This document shows, piece by piece, positions 23,501 to 35,544 of a stretch of 64,000 nucleotides of DNA. Where the stretch lies: positions 61,893,231 to 61,957,230 of the forward strand of contig CM028329.1 in NCBI GenBank assembly GCA_016647705.1, given 5' to 3'. Source of the DNA: Eucommia ulmoides. Taxonomy: Eukaryota; Streptophyta; Magnoliopsida; Garryales; Eucommiaceae. Position 1 is the first letter of the stretch. Every line of letters begins with the position of its first letter. Under the pieces are notes generated by a model. The model made no database searches. It was not told the DNA's origin and saw nothing but the letters and a program-made list of their open reading frames with translations. The translations under genes were made by a program, and so were the position numbers.

Positions 23501-24744
23501 AGTGGACGAAACAAGATAAAGACCGATTCTTCTCGCAGGTCAAACATTTTTACTGGGAGGATCCTCACCTATTTAAGCATTGTGCAGACCAAGTGATAAG
23601 GAGATGTGTGCCTGAGTACGAATTTGATAATATTTTAGATTTTTGTCATTCTCAGGCATGCGGGGGACATTTTGGAGGGAAAAGGACGGCAGCAAAAGTG
23701 CTTCAATGTGGTTTCTATTGGCCGTCTTTATTCAAGGATGCACATCGCTTCTGTCAGTCTTGTGAACGTTGTCAGCGCACGGGATCAATATCCCATCGAA
23801 ATATGATGCCCCTACAACCGATCCTAGTTGTCGAGATTTTTGATGTGTGGGGTATTGATTTCATGGGACCTTTCCCAACATCATTTGGTCACGAATATAT
23901 CTTGCTAGCAGTAGACTATGTGTCAAAGTGGGTTGAGGCCATAGCTACTAGGACTAATGACCATAGGGTGGTGCTTCGCTTTTTGAGGAAAAATATTTTC
24001 AGTAGGTTTGGGACACCACGTGCAATCATTAGCGATGAAGGATCATATTTTTGTAATCGGCCATTTGAGGCATTGGTACGAAAGTACTCAGTGACTCATA
24101 AGGTGGCCACACCTTATCATCCTCAAACTAATGGTCAAGCGGAAGTGTCTAATCGAGAAGTAAAGCAGATTTTAGAGAAAACAGTACGTCCGGACCGGAA
24201 ATATTGGTCGGAACGCCTGGTTGATGCATTGTGGGCGTATCGTACGGCTTATAAAACGCCTATCGGTATGTCACCTTACCAGTTGGTGTATGGGAAGGCA
24301 TGTCATTTACCTGTCGAGCTAGAGCATCATGCTTATTGGGCTACAAGAGCATTGAATTTTGAAATGAAACGGGCAGGGGATGAACGCAAGCTTCAACTCT
24401 CAGAGTTGGACGAGTTACGAAATGAGGCCTTTGAGAATTCAAGAATCTATAAGGAGAGGACGAGAGTTTTTCACGATAATATCATTAATAGGAAGTCCTT
24501 TCATCCTAATCAAAAGGTTTGGTTGTTCAATTCAAAGTTGAGACTTTTCCCAGGCAAACTTCGATCAAAATGGGATGGCCCATTTATGGTTGAAAGAGCA
24601 TACCCCAATGGGGTTGTGGAGATTATCGACTTGAGAGATGGCCGAAAACTTAAGGTAAATGGACAAAGGTTGAAGCATATGGTAGGCTATGAGGAGCGGG
24701 GCGTTATCGAAGCGGTAAAATTGGTTGACCCGATCTATTCTTGA
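20542..24744 (+). other. pol region of the Athila-type element: protease, RT, RNase H, integrase (fossil)
   Basis: In order: an aspartic protease (ALLDLGASVNLLP near 21.2 kb), where the usual DTG/DSG is D-L-G-A-like; reverse transcriptase (about 22.0-22.7 kb) with the FMDDFSVF active-site block; RNase H (about 23.0-23.3 kb); and integrase (about 23.6-24.6 kb) with an HHCC-type zinc region, WGIDFMGPF and [14 protein letters not shown]. This is Ty3/Gypsy domain order, with integrase after RNase H. It is part of a broken element. Confidence 0.92.
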
Positions 24745-26095
24745 TGCCCCATAACGTCCGGCTGAAGACGTTAAAATTAGCGCTGAGTGGGAGGCAACCC
24801 ACTATTGTGTTAGTTTTCTAATTTTAGTGTTTATATTTGATTTAATAAGATTTCTTTGAGTGTTCTATCTGACAGATTTACGAGCAGTCCACACCGACTC
24901 AGTATAAATAAGCAATTCTGATACGTCAGGTTGTATCTCTCCTTGCTAATTTAATTTTGTCATTTTCACATTGAGGACAATGCAAGATTCAGGTTTGGGG
25001 GGGTAAATGCTTGTATTCTTTCTGATATTTTATTTCACACTTAATTTTGTCAATCTATCATTTGATAACACATCTGTCGGGTACAAACTAGAATTTGCTA
25101 AATAATTATTGGAGCAGAGCACTGATTTTTAAAAATATTTCATTTTTCGACGCTTACATGCATACTAACTTTATTTTATTTTGAATTTAGTACAGGAGTT
25201 AGTTTACTGAATTTTGATAAGAAAATAACCTATCCCTAAAGTTTAAAAAAAAAAAATAATAATAATAAAAAAAAAAAAATTGTGATACTAATAAAGATTT
25301 TCTGTCTTAATAATGAACTTTCGCTGAGTAACCGGACCTCTTGCCTCAGTAAGCTTTGAGTGTTCGCGTCAAAAGGGGAAAGCAATTTATTAAGACAATA
25401 AGAGGCATGTTAACTTCGAAGCCTAAGTTGTTCGAGTTATTAAGCCTGAAAGGTGCTTTAACACCTAGTGCCCCGAGCCAACTGGATTGGGATCATTGGT
25501 CCAACACTCGTTACACGGACATCTTAGAAAACCCAGTGGGGTTAACATTGCACATGTCACTTATTTAAAGAAAATTACTTATAAAACAAAAAAAAAAAAT
25601 TAAAAAAATATAATTAAAAAAAAAAGAAAAAGAAAAGAAACAACACCGATATAGACAAATATTTTTTTTATTTTGGGGAAAAGATTGTTTGAATTGTACA
25701 AAACCAGTTGACTAACTACATGTGTTAAATTCATTATAAATGAGAGTTGTATATATGTCGTGGGTACAAAAATGAATATTGTTAAAAATCACGTGCTATG
25801 AGATTAATGACTATTTCAATAACTCTTGTTTGCCCTTGATTTGATATGTTAGCATTGGATAAGATTGATAGAAAGTTTGTGAGAGATAATATGCACGAAG
25901 AGAGATTTTGAGATGTTTGTGGGTAGCATCACTGTAAACCCTCATGAGACTATACTCGTCCACTAGGGGTGACCTAGGGGTTTAAAGGCTTATTGCATAC
26001 GCTAAATGCAATCGTGTTCCCTACGAAAATGGCTTTTTATTTAATTATTATATTTAGTTTTGCTCGAGGACTAGCAAAATTTAGGTTTGGGGGTG
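24745..26095 (+). other. 3' non-coding part of the Athila-type element with two polypurine-like motifs
   Basis: No convincing protein-coding signal is present. 'caggtttggggggg' at about 24990-25003 and 'taggtttgggggtg' ending at 26095 are near copies of each other. Only the second touches the 3' LTR and is the likely polypurine tract. The first may be an internal secondary tract, or mark an older boundary. Confidence 0.75.
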
Positions 26096-27541
26096 TGATC
26101 GCACCTCATTTTGTGCGATCTAATACCACTAAATTAAGTTTTGTTAATCTTTTAAATAAATTAAAATATTATAAATTAAGTTGTTTTATTTGTTTTTGTA
26201 GGATTTTGGAAATGATACAAAACCATGTTAATTTGGAGCAAAATTCAGAGAAAATGATCAAACGGATAAAAGTCCCGATTTTCGGCACTAGAATGAAGAC
26301 CACTGTCCACTCTTTTGGACATAACTAATTATACAGTTGGAATTCTGAGATGATACAAGTTTCATACAAAAGTAGACTCTCTAAGATTTCCAACGACTGG
26401 TTATAGAGCCAAATCGGAGTTCGTATGAAAAAGATACAACCATTTGAAGATGGTCCTTCTGTGCAGCCACATAGTGCTACGGGTCAAACCATTTTGACCC
26501 GAACCCGGCCCGATTCGGCCCGACCCGCGCCCACTCCGGTAGACAAATTCCACAACAACCCCATTGGCCTCCATATTTGATTTTTTGCACCCCTAGCCTC
26601 CTCTTTTGACTCAAATTCACCCCAAAACTCACCTTTTTAATTCTATAAATAGAAGGGAGGTTTGAGAGCAGAAAAGAATCCATTTTCCTACTTCATTCTT
26701 AGAAGTTGTAGCATTTTCTTGTGATTTGTCTTCCATTTTTGTATTTTAGTTTTTCATATAATTCTTGGGGGAGGAAATTGTAGTTGTTAGAATACAAAAG
26801 GGATATGGCGTTTTTAAGAATTTCATTCAAGGAAACACCATTCCATGCATTCATGAGCGGCTAAATTTCCTTACATCGGGTTAGGATGTGATGAGGTATT
26901 TTGTATTTATGTAATATTGTATTTCTATTTAATTTTGGATTTTATATAAACAATTATGTGACAGGAATTCTATTTGTAAAAAATGAATTTAATTGTGCTT
27001 GAATTTATTGTCAAAATGTTCTGATAGAGATTTTGGTTTGAATTCAATTACTGCTAGAACATTAAATCTTGCACCTGTGGTCTTGATTTAATGGTCACAT
27101 AATCGTATTCGTGGGAATTGATTATTGGTCTGGATGGTTTATGCCTAGATTTTAATTCACCTTAGATTAGTGTAGTGTAGGAATTAAATACCGAAGATAA
27201 ACCATGCCGGAGAATAACAATTCAATCTTTTTGAGTAGTTCCGGCTTGTAGTTAGGAACACTCGTTTATACAAATCCGAGTTAAAGAAGAAAATACGAAA
27301 ACAACATAAAATCTCAAAATACGGATTCATAATTCCTAACCCGATCCCCTATTTTTATTTAAATCAAACTTTATTAAAAATTTCAAAACCAAATCAAAAA
27401 CTCAAATCATTTCGATAAAGTAAGAAAAATAATTGAAAATTAATAATTACAAGATCAATCCCTGTGGTTCGATACCCTACTTGAACACCGTACTACATCA
27501 GTATCGCGGTACCATTTAAGGGTATTATTTTTGAGCGATCA
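26096..27541 (+). repeat. 3' LTR of the Athila-type element
   Basis: 1446 bp, colinear with 17312-18757 and about 99% identical by eye. It is followed directly by the target duplication CTCGC and then by the MDH-like gene 1 TATA segment. Confidence 0.95.
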
Positions 27542-27547
27542 CTCGCC

Positions 27548-27555
27548 TATAAATA
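27548..27555 (+). promoter_or_regulatory. TATA box of MDH-like gene 1, stranded between two retrotransposons
   Basis: TATAAATA in the context gcctataaatacgtgagctaatc matches the promoter of MDH-like gene 2 (61117-61124, gcctataaatacatgagctaatc). The host sequence left here is only 27542-27594, with an LTR on either side. Confidence 0.85.
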
Positions 27556-27594
27556 CGTGAGCTAATCTTCGGGCGCTTCAGCCCCCCAAGAAAG

Positions 27595-28233
27595 TGTTGG
27601 GTTGGTGGCTCTCTTTTCAAATGGTGAGCTTATTCTTATTGATGCAGTCTTATTTGAATTGAACAAAATTTCAGCAGCTTCAATTCCAATTGGCAACACT
27701 TTTTGGGTTTGAAAAATGAAAACTTTTGTTTCTGACAATATGAAAGCAGTAGCAGATTTCTTTGAAGAGAAAATCAGCATGTGAAAGTGGCCATTTTTGT
27801 TGAAAGAAGGAGCTGCAATTTTGGACTGCAGAAATTGTTGAAGGTTTATGTTTTTTGGTTCAGATTGAAAACAAAGCTCAAACCTCTACTATAAATAGAG
27901 GCTATGAGCTTTGAAGAAAAAACATCTCACAATTGATGAAAACAATATCTCTCAATTGAAGAAGTACATTAAGAGAGAGAGTTCAATTCCTCAATAGCCA
28001 CAATTGAGTGAATTTTTGCACAAGTGTCTTAAGTTGTTTTAAGACCTTGTTTTGTATTATTTATTTGTATTTTATTGTCAAATAAAGAAGTTCCATAGTT
28101 GCTCCCGAGGAGTAGGCGAAATTTGCGAACCTAGTTAAAACTTGTGTTCTTGTTTGTGAGTGTGTGTGTTTTCTTTTCATCTCCTATAATATTTGTTCCG
28201 TGTTGGGTCCAACCGACACGCTTCCGCACAACA
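27595..28233 (+). repeat. 5' LTR of the Copia element
   Basis: 639 bp with TG...CA ends. It contains a TATA-type 'ctactataaataga' near 27885-27900 and is followed 2 nt later by the primer-binding site. Confidence 0.94.
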
Positions 28234-28235
28234 AG

Positions 28236-28249
28236 TGGTATCAGAGCCA
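28236..28249 (+). other. Initiator tRNA-Met primer-binding site of the Copia element
   Basis: TGGTATCAGAGCCA lies 2 nt after the 5' LTR and is the standard plant Copia primer site. Confidence 0.93.
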
Positions 28250-28268
28250 CGGTTGAGAACTTGGGATT

Positions 28269-31200
28269 ATGGCGGAGATCGAATCGAAAACGGAGGAGAT
28301 TGAATCGCCATTAAACTCTTCCAGTTCACAAACAAAACTGTCAATATCAAATGGCAAATTTGATATTGAAAAATTTGATGGAACAAACAGTTTTGGCATG
28401 TGGTAATGTGAGATGATGGATATGCTGGTTCAACAGGGTTTGGAAATAACCCTGGAGGAAAAATCAGATTTTATGGAGAAAGCAAAGTGGTTGAAGATCA
28501 ACAAAATGGCGTGCGGTTTTATTCGTCTCTGTCTTGCAAAGAACGTCAAATACTTTGTAATGAGAGAGACGATGGCGAAGGACTTATGGAGGGTACTTGA
28601 AGAAAAGTACATGACAAAGAGTATTGAGAATCGGTTGTATCTGAAGCGAAAGCTTTTCCGATTTCAATACCAAGAAGGTACATCTATGATGGATCATTTA
28701 AATGACTTCAACAAGTTGATTGTCGATCTATTGAACCTGGATGAAGACATCAAGGATGAGGACAAAGCCCTTGTGTTGTTGAATTCCTTACCGGATTCAT
28801 ACGAACACTTGGCAACCACTTTGATCTACGGAAAAGCCTCTGTGAAATTCAAGGATGTATCAGACGCGTTGATGAATAACGAAGTTCGTAGACGTGACAA
28901 GGTGTCTCACACTGATACATCTACTGCTTTGATGATGAGGGGCAGATCGGAGACCAAAAAGCACAACAAAGGTAGAAACAACTCTCGTTCCAAGTCGAGA
29001 GGAGTTTCATCAAATGGCAGGAAGATTCCGGCAAAGGATGAATGTGCTTTTTGCCGTGAAAAGGGTCATTGGAAGAAGGATTGCCCCAAGCTGAAAAACA
29101 TGGGTAATACAAATGCAAACGTGGCCCAAATTGAAGATGATGATTCAAATTTTGCTCTGGCTACTACAATTGGAGTTGGCTCAGACGAGTGGATTCTTGA
29201 CTCCGCGTGCTCCTATCATATGTGTCCTGATACGGATTGTTTCACCAGTTTGGATCTCGGTAGTGGTGGATCAGTTCTTATGGGAAATGATCATACGTGT
29301 GAAAGGAAAGGGGTTAGCGTGATCCGATTGAAGCTGCACGACGGAACCACGAGGGATCTGACCAATGTCTGGTATGTACCAGATTTGAAGAGGAATCTAA
29401 TTTCTTTGGGTGCTTTGGAATCAAATGGTTTCAAAGTCATCATGGAAGCTGGATCGTTGAAAGTCACACGAGATGCTATGGTTTTCTTGAAAGGCCTAAG
29501 GAGAAATAATTTGTATTTCTTACAAGGAAAGACTGTTATCGGTGGAGCTGCTACCGTAGAAACTGCTATTGATACAACCAAGCTTTGGCACATGAGGCTT
29601 GGGTATGCTGGAGAGAAGGCCATGCAAGGCCTAGTAAAGCAAGGTCTTTTGAAGGGTGCCAAGACTTGTAAGATGGACTTCTGTGAGCACTGTGTGCTGG
29701 GCAAGCAAACCAGAGTTAATTTTGGCATGGCCATCCACAAAACAAAAGGGATCCTAGACTATGTGCATACTGATGTTTGGGGTCCAACGAAGACTGCATC
29801 TTTGAGTGGAAGGCACTGGTTTGTTACATTTGTAGATGACTTCTCAAGAAAACTCTGGGTGTATACTATGAAACACAAGTATCAAGTCCTAGAGATCTTC
29901 TTGGCTTGGAAGAAGAGGGTGGAGAATCAAACTGGAAGGAAGATCAAGGTGTTGAGATCGGACAACGGCGGTGAATACACGTCCGATCCATTTTATTCCT
30001 TGTGCAAACAAGAAGGAATAGTGAGGCATTTTTCTGTGAAAAAGACTCCACAACAGAATGGTGTAGCGGAACGTATGAATCGGACTTTACTTGAAAAAGT
30101 AAGGTGCATGCTATCCAATTCCGGTTTGACGAAGAGTTTTTGGGCAGAAACAGTTACTTATGCATGTCATCTAATTAACCGTCTGCCTTCTACTGCAATT
30201 GATTGAAAAACTCTTATTGAAGTGTGGTCAGGATCACCTGCATCAGATTATGATTCTTTGCGTATCTTCGGTTGCTCGGCGTTCTTTTACGTGACCGAAG
30301 ATAGCAAACTTGATCCAAGGGCAAAGGAGGTCATATTTCTGGGCTTCAGCAGTGGAGTGAAAGGGTTTAGATTATGGTGCCCTGCATTGAAGAAAATGAT
30401 CTTGAGCAGGGATGTTACTTTCGATGAAAGTAAATTTATGGAGAAGAAAGTGTCTAATGAAGAGAATAAAAAAGGCAGTCTAGTGCAGCAGGTGGAGATT
30501 CAAAGTCCAGTAGATTCTCCTTCAGAAGACACTTCTTCAGATGATGAAAATGACGGGGATACAGAAGATAGAATTGAGGTGGAGCCTTCTCCTCAAAGGC
30601 CTCCACAAATTGAAGAATCGATAGCAGCTAGCAAACCAAAAAGAACAATTCGAAAACTAGCAAAGTTTGCGGATATGGTTGCTTATGCCCTACCAATTGT
30701 CAGTGAAGATATTCCAACCACATATAAAGAAGCTGTGCAAAGTTCTGAAAGTATGGAATGGAATAAGGCCATGAATGAAGAATTGGATTCTCTCCATAAG
30801 AATATGACTTGGGAACTCGTAGAGTTACCAAAAAGAAAAAAAGCAATTGGGTGTAAATGGGTATATGCAAAGAAGGAGGACTCTCATGGGAAAAACAGTG
30901 TGAGATTCAAGACAAGACTGGTTGCAAAGGGGTATGCTCAAAAGGAAGGGATTGACTACAATGAAGTCTTTTTACCGGTAGTAAAGCATTCCTCCATTCG
31001 AATTTTACTTGCCATGGTCGCACAATTTGATTTGGAGTTGGCGCAGCTTGATGCGAAAACTGCTTTTCTACATGGAGATTTGGATGAGAAAATTTATATG
31101 TCGCAACCTGATGGTTTCAAAGCTGTTGGCAAAGAACAAATGGTGTGCAAGTTGCAGAGGTCCCTGTATGGTAATAAGCAATCTCCACGACAGTGGTATT

Positions 31201-32288
31201 TGAGATTTGACAAATTTATGAAGGTACATAACTTTACGCGAAGTCAATACGATCATTGTGTGTACTTCCGTAAATTGAAAAATGGTACCTTCATTTATTT
31301 GCTCTTATATGTTGATGATATGTTAATCGCATCTAAGAGTTTGGTGGAGATTGAGAAGTTGAAAGCCCAACTTCAGAAGGAATTCGAAATGAAGGATCTT
31401 GGTGAAGCCAAGAAAATTTTGGGCATGGAAATTACTCGTGACAGAACGGCTGGGACTGTGTGGCTGACACAGAATCAGTATTTGAAAAATATACTAAATT
31501 GATTTGGTATAGATGAAAATACCAAACCGGTTAGTACACCTTTGGCTCCTCACTTTAAATTAAGTGCGGAACTGTCACCGAGTACAAATGAAGAAAGAAT
31601 GTATATGGCTCAAGTACCGTATGCAAGTTTGATTGGAAGCCTTATGTACGCAATGGTATGCACAAGACCTGATATTTCTCAAGCTGTTAGTATGGTTAGC
31701 AGATACATGCATGATCCAGGAGAGAAGCATTGGGAAGCTGTAAAATGGATTTTGAAGTATATCAAAGGTACTGAGGATGTGGGTTTGAAATTTGTGAGAA
31801 ATCAAATGGAAGTCGAAAGATTTCTCATTGGATATGTGGATTCAGACTACGCTGGTGATTTGGATAAGCGACGGTCTACTACCGGGTATTTATTTACCAT
31901 GGCTAGTGGTCCAGTCAGTTGGAGGTCTACTTTGCAGTTCACTGTAGCATTGTCTACCACGGAGGCTGAATACATGGCTGCTGGAGAAGCCATGAAGGAA
32001 GCTATTTGGTTACATGGACTGATTTCAGACTTGGGTCTTTATCAGAAACAGGTGGAGATATATTGCGACAGTCAAAGCGCAATACATCTAGCGAAGAACC
32101 AAGTTCATCATGCTCGGACCAAACATATTGATGTTCGATTCCACTTTGTTCGAGAAATTGTTGATGCAGGTGTTATTCTTCTTACGAAGATTGGGACAGT
32201 CGATAACCCTGCAGATATGTTGACGAAAGTCGTTGGAAGTGCCAAGTTTCAGCACTGCCTAAACTTGGCCAATATTGTTCATACATAA
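28269..32288 (+). other. gag-pol region of the Copia element: gag, protease, integrase, RT, RNase H (fossil)
   Basis: Gag (about 28.3-29.1 kb) includes ENRLYLKRKLF and a CCHC zinc knuckle CAFCREKGHWKKDC. A protease block WILDSACSYHMC lies near 29.2 kb. Integrase (about 29.6-30.3 kb) has HTDVWGPT and LRSDNGGEYTS. Reverse transcriptase (about 30.75-31.5 kb) has LDAKTAFLHGDL and YVDDMLIA. RNase H (about 31.8-32.3 kb) has DSDYAGD and STTEAEYMA. Integrase before RT is the Copia order. The region is broken. Confidence 0.93.
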
Positions 32289-32396
32289 ATATGATTTTTG
32301 GAGGAGCAACTATTGGATCTATTGGATGTGTAGTATGAGAATTCATATTAACATTGTGGTGATGGTGGCATTTGAAAATCTCGTCAAGGTGGAGAT

Positions 32397-33035
32397 TGTT
32401 GGGTTGGTGGCTCTCTTTTCAAATGGTGAACTTATTTTTATTGATGCAGCCTTATTTGAATTGAACAAAATTTCAGCAGCTTCAATTCCAATTGGCAATA
32501 CATTTTGGGTTTGAAAAATGAAAACTTTTGTTTCTGACAATATGAAAGCAGTAGCATATTTTTTTGAAGAGAAAATCAGCATGTGAAAATGGCCATTTTT
32601 GTTGAAAGAAGGAGCTGCAATTTTGGACTGCAGAAATTGTTGAAGGTTTATGTTTTTTGGTTCAGATTGAAAACAAAGCTTAAACCTCTACTATAAATAG
32701 AGGCTATGGGCTTTGAAGAAAAAACATCTCACAATTGATGAAAACAATATTTCTCAATTGAAGAAGTACATTAAGAGAGAGAGTTCAATTCCTCAATAGC
32801 CACAATTGAGTGAATTTTTGCACAAGTGTCTTAAGTTGTTTTAAGACCTTGTTTTGTATTATTTATTTGTATTTTATTGTCAAATAAAGAAGTTCCATAG
32901 TTTCTCCCGAGGAGTAGGCGAAATTGTTGAACCTCGTTAAAACTTGTGTTCTTGTTTGTGAGTGTGTGTGTTTTCTTTTCATCTCCCATAATATTTGTTC
33001 CGTGTTGGGTCCACCCGACACGCTTCCGCACAACA
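32397..33035 (+). repeat. 3' LTR of the Copia element, 66 bp upstream of the MDH-like gene 1 ATG
   Basis: 639 bp, in sense orientation to MDH-like gene 1. A TATA-type 'ctataaatag' lies at 32691-32700. A transcript starting about 30 nt later would run through the rest of the LTR into the first MDH-like exon at 33102. Confidence 0.92.
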
Positions 33036-33101
33036 GAAAGATTAATCCTTTAATTATTGTTCTTACCCGGTCTGTATAAACTTATATACCTACGTAGAAC
33101 A

Positions 33102-35226
33102 ATGAACCCTGTTCGCATTCTGCTTACCGAGGCTGCAGGTAACAGACATCTACCAGATATATATATAAATATATATATATTGAAGTTGTTGGATTTAATC
33201 TATCAATATTCATGCAGGGGAAATAGCATATGCAGTTGCCCCCATGATAGCAAGTGGAATGATGTTGGGCAATGATCAACCTATTATCCTTCATTTGTAT
33301 GACACAATACCTGCTGAAAATGTCCTGGATTCCCTCAAATATGAGCTCATAGATGCTTCATTTCCTCTCCTTAAAGGTAGCTTCTAGCTAGGTTAAGAAA
33401 AAAAGTACTCTCTCTCTCTCTCGGACCTATTTGTTGGGATCATCAGGAGTTGTTGCGACAACTAATATCCACGAGGCTGCGACGGACATCAACTGCGCCG
33501 TGATGCTGAGTGAGTTCCCTCCGACCAAGGAGATGGACAGAAACGGTGTCGTTTCAAGGAACGTCAATATTTACACATCCCATGGCGTATCCCTGCACAG
33601 ATTTGCTCATAAAGACTGCAAGGTTATATTTAGATTCTGTTCTTTTTCTTTTAGAGACATCCTTAAATTAAAATTATTAACCAACATGAATCATCTTGGT
33701 TAATGTTGTTTCCCCATGTAGATAGTAGTTGTTGGAAGCTTGGCAAACACAAACGCCTTGGTATTGCAGAGATATGCTGAAAAGATCAACCCCCAAAACA
33801 TTACTACTCTCACTAGGTTGGACCACACCAGGGCGATTGTCCAAATCACAGAAAAGCTAAAAGACAACGTGGGATCGGATGTTAAGAATACCATCATCTG
33901 GGGGACTCACTCTTCAACGTTTCAGTACATTGATTTCACCCATGCAACTGCTATACTCAACCGTCAAAAAGTTGCTATCTCGCGCCTTCTTGCCAATGAT
34001 CTTCAATGGTATACATATACACACACACATATACAATGCTTTATATAATATATGTTCTTACTGTGATTCTTGATCATTGATTGCCACCTTGTTGCAATTA
34101 GGTTGGAGAAGGAATTCATCAGTAATGTCCAACAACATGGAACTGCGATTACTGAACCAAGACAACGGTCACGGGGCGTGTCGGTAGCAAAGTTTCAGTC
34201 ATCGGCATTGTTTGTGGCGAGTTCTGTCTGTCACCACATGCGTGATTGGGTCCGAGGAACTCCGCAGGTGCCTATTATTTTATTAAATTTCATTATTAAT
34301 GTTTAAATTTTTTTGGTATGGGTCGGGTTGGACCAAATTCAAATCAAAGATTATTTAAAAAAATTACAAGATTTTACAGGGTTTGAACCTGTTCCGATCC
34401 GTCCACCAAACCCTACTTTCTCATTTGAGCATTCCTGTTATTAAAAGCACTAATTGGGCTTGATCATTGGGTCCTTGTTTGTTGATGATTGGTATATTTC
34501 GTTGGATTGGGGTCTTGCAAGTTGGACGACAACTCGTTATCGTGTAGTAAGGGAGACCCTTTATCTTATTTTATATATAATATTTGCTTATCAAAAAAAA
34601 AAAAAAAACCCTAAGCCATAGTTCAGAATTTTAAGCCCAAGGACAATCTTAGATATGGGTCTCGATTTTGCAACCCACTATTAATTCATCACATTCGCTA
34701 CAATAATTTTCTTATGAAATTCAGTAATTATATTGGAAGTCTAATATTGTTACGATATTACATGATTTTAGATTTCCGATAAAATTTTAAGATTTCTCAC
34801 ATAACTGTTGTGACTGAGTGAGTAGACTGCATGCACATAAATTTTAAATATATGAACCACTCACTAAATTTTTTTAATGTTTAAGAGTTACACGTGTATA
34901 TGACCAATGACAGGACACGTACGTATTGATGGGTGTATATATTGACGGGAGTTCTAAATGGAGTTCATATGGTTTGCCACCTGGCCTCTTTTTCTCCATC
35001 TCAGTTACATGTTGCAGAGGAAACTGGTGTCTTAAAGGTAAACATGTGTTAATTAATCTTGAAAATAGACTTAAATATAATTAAATATCCATTTAATTAT
35101 GTGTAGAATGGTGTGTGTTTATGATCAACAGATCTACCAATTGATGACAAGTTAAAGAAGAAGCTGGAGCCCATTGTTAAACACCTCACTGATGAAAAGA
35201 AATTGGCTTTCTCCTGCATTGAATAA
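33102..35226 (+). CDS. Divergent cytosolic-type malate-dehydrogenase-like protein 1
   Basis: Seven exons: 33102-33138, 33218-33376, 33447-33622, 33722-34008, 34102-34267, 34914-35037 and 35132-35226. All junctions are GT-AG and in phase, giving 347 codons plus TAA (plant cytosolic MDH is about 332 aa). It aligns along its whole length with cytosolic [54 protein letters not shown]. Catalytic Asp158 and His187, Arg97 and Arg161 are kept. The nucleotide-binding GxxGxxG is reduced to E10-x-x-G13-x-x-A16. The first mobile-loop Arg is Pro91, and the usual NP before ANTNA is S130-L131. There is an extra segment of about 9 residues before SSAL, and about 4 extra after DGSS. Ordinary MDH activity is doubtful. 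Its upstream promoter is separated by two retrotransposons. Confidence 0.92.
34455..34605 (+). repeat. Possible 5'-truncated LINE end in intron 5 of MDH-like gene 1
   Basis: The sequence from about 34455 ends 'atatttgcttatc' followed by 16 A residues (34594-34609). The equivalent intron of gene 2 lacks it. A poly(A)-ended segment restricted to one paralogue suggests a short retroposed insertion. I found no clean target duplication. Confidence 0.4.
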
Positions 35227-35544
35227 AACACATGCATGCATGCTCTTATTTTCATAATTAATTTCCCCATGCATTAATGTTTTGTGTTATGAAATAAAAA
35301 AATTTATGTTCGTATTTTCTTCTTGTCTTGGTTGAATGTAATATCCCTATTATTTAAAAAAAAAAAATTATATTAATATATGTTACACTTGACGCATAAT
35401 TAATCTTTAATACATTGTTTGAAAATATTGTAGCAAAAGTATATTGGAATGTTTCTTCAAAAAATAATAAAGAAACAAACTGTAAAAAACTAATAATGTT
35501 CATCTCTAAAATTATTAATATTCATCACTCATATTTATTTAAAA

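Larger units (their letters stand above)
17312..27541 (+). mobile_element. Athila-type Ty3/Gypsy LTR retrotransposon (fossil)
   Basis: A complete-length 10.2-kb element. It has two 1446-bp LTRs (17312-18757 and 26096-27541) starting TGATCGCACC and ending GAGCGATCA, and a perfect 5-bp target duplication CTCGC (17307-17311 and 27542-27546). The primer-binding site matches plant tRNA-Asp (18763-18780), and a purine tract lies just before the 3' LTR. Gag, protease, reverse transcriptase, RNase H and integrase regions are recognisable in order. The gag type and tRNA-Asp primer indicate the Athila lineage. The coding region is broken, with about three interruptions, so it is a fossil. The LTRs differ at roughly 1% of sites by eye, which makes it young (well under a few million years at usual plant rates). 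It sits in the promoter of MDH-like gene 1. No envelope-like region is evident in the 1.3 kb after pol. Confidence 0.95.
27595..33035 (+). mobile_element. Tork/Tnt1-type Ty1/Copia LTR retrotransposon (fossil)
   Basis: A complete-length 5.4-kb element. It has 639-bp LTRs (27595-28233 and 32397-33035) with TGTTGGG...ACAACA ends and a perfect 5-bp target duplication GAAAG (27590-27594 and 33036-33040). The primer site matches initiator tRNA-Met and a purine tract (aaggtggaga) precedes the 3' LTR. Domain order gag-protease-integrase-RT-RNase H is that of Copia, and the gag and pol style (Tnt1-94-like) suggests the Tork lineage. The coding region is broken, with about three interruptions. The LTRs differ at about 2-3% of sites by eye, so this insertion looks older than the neighbouring Gypsy element. 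It lies in the 5' leader of MDH-like gene 1, in the same orientation. Confidence 0.95.

Noticed and set aside
24745-26095. Envelope-like gene in the Athila-type element
   Set aside because: No long frame, signal peptide or membrane pattern was seen. The region reads as non-coding.
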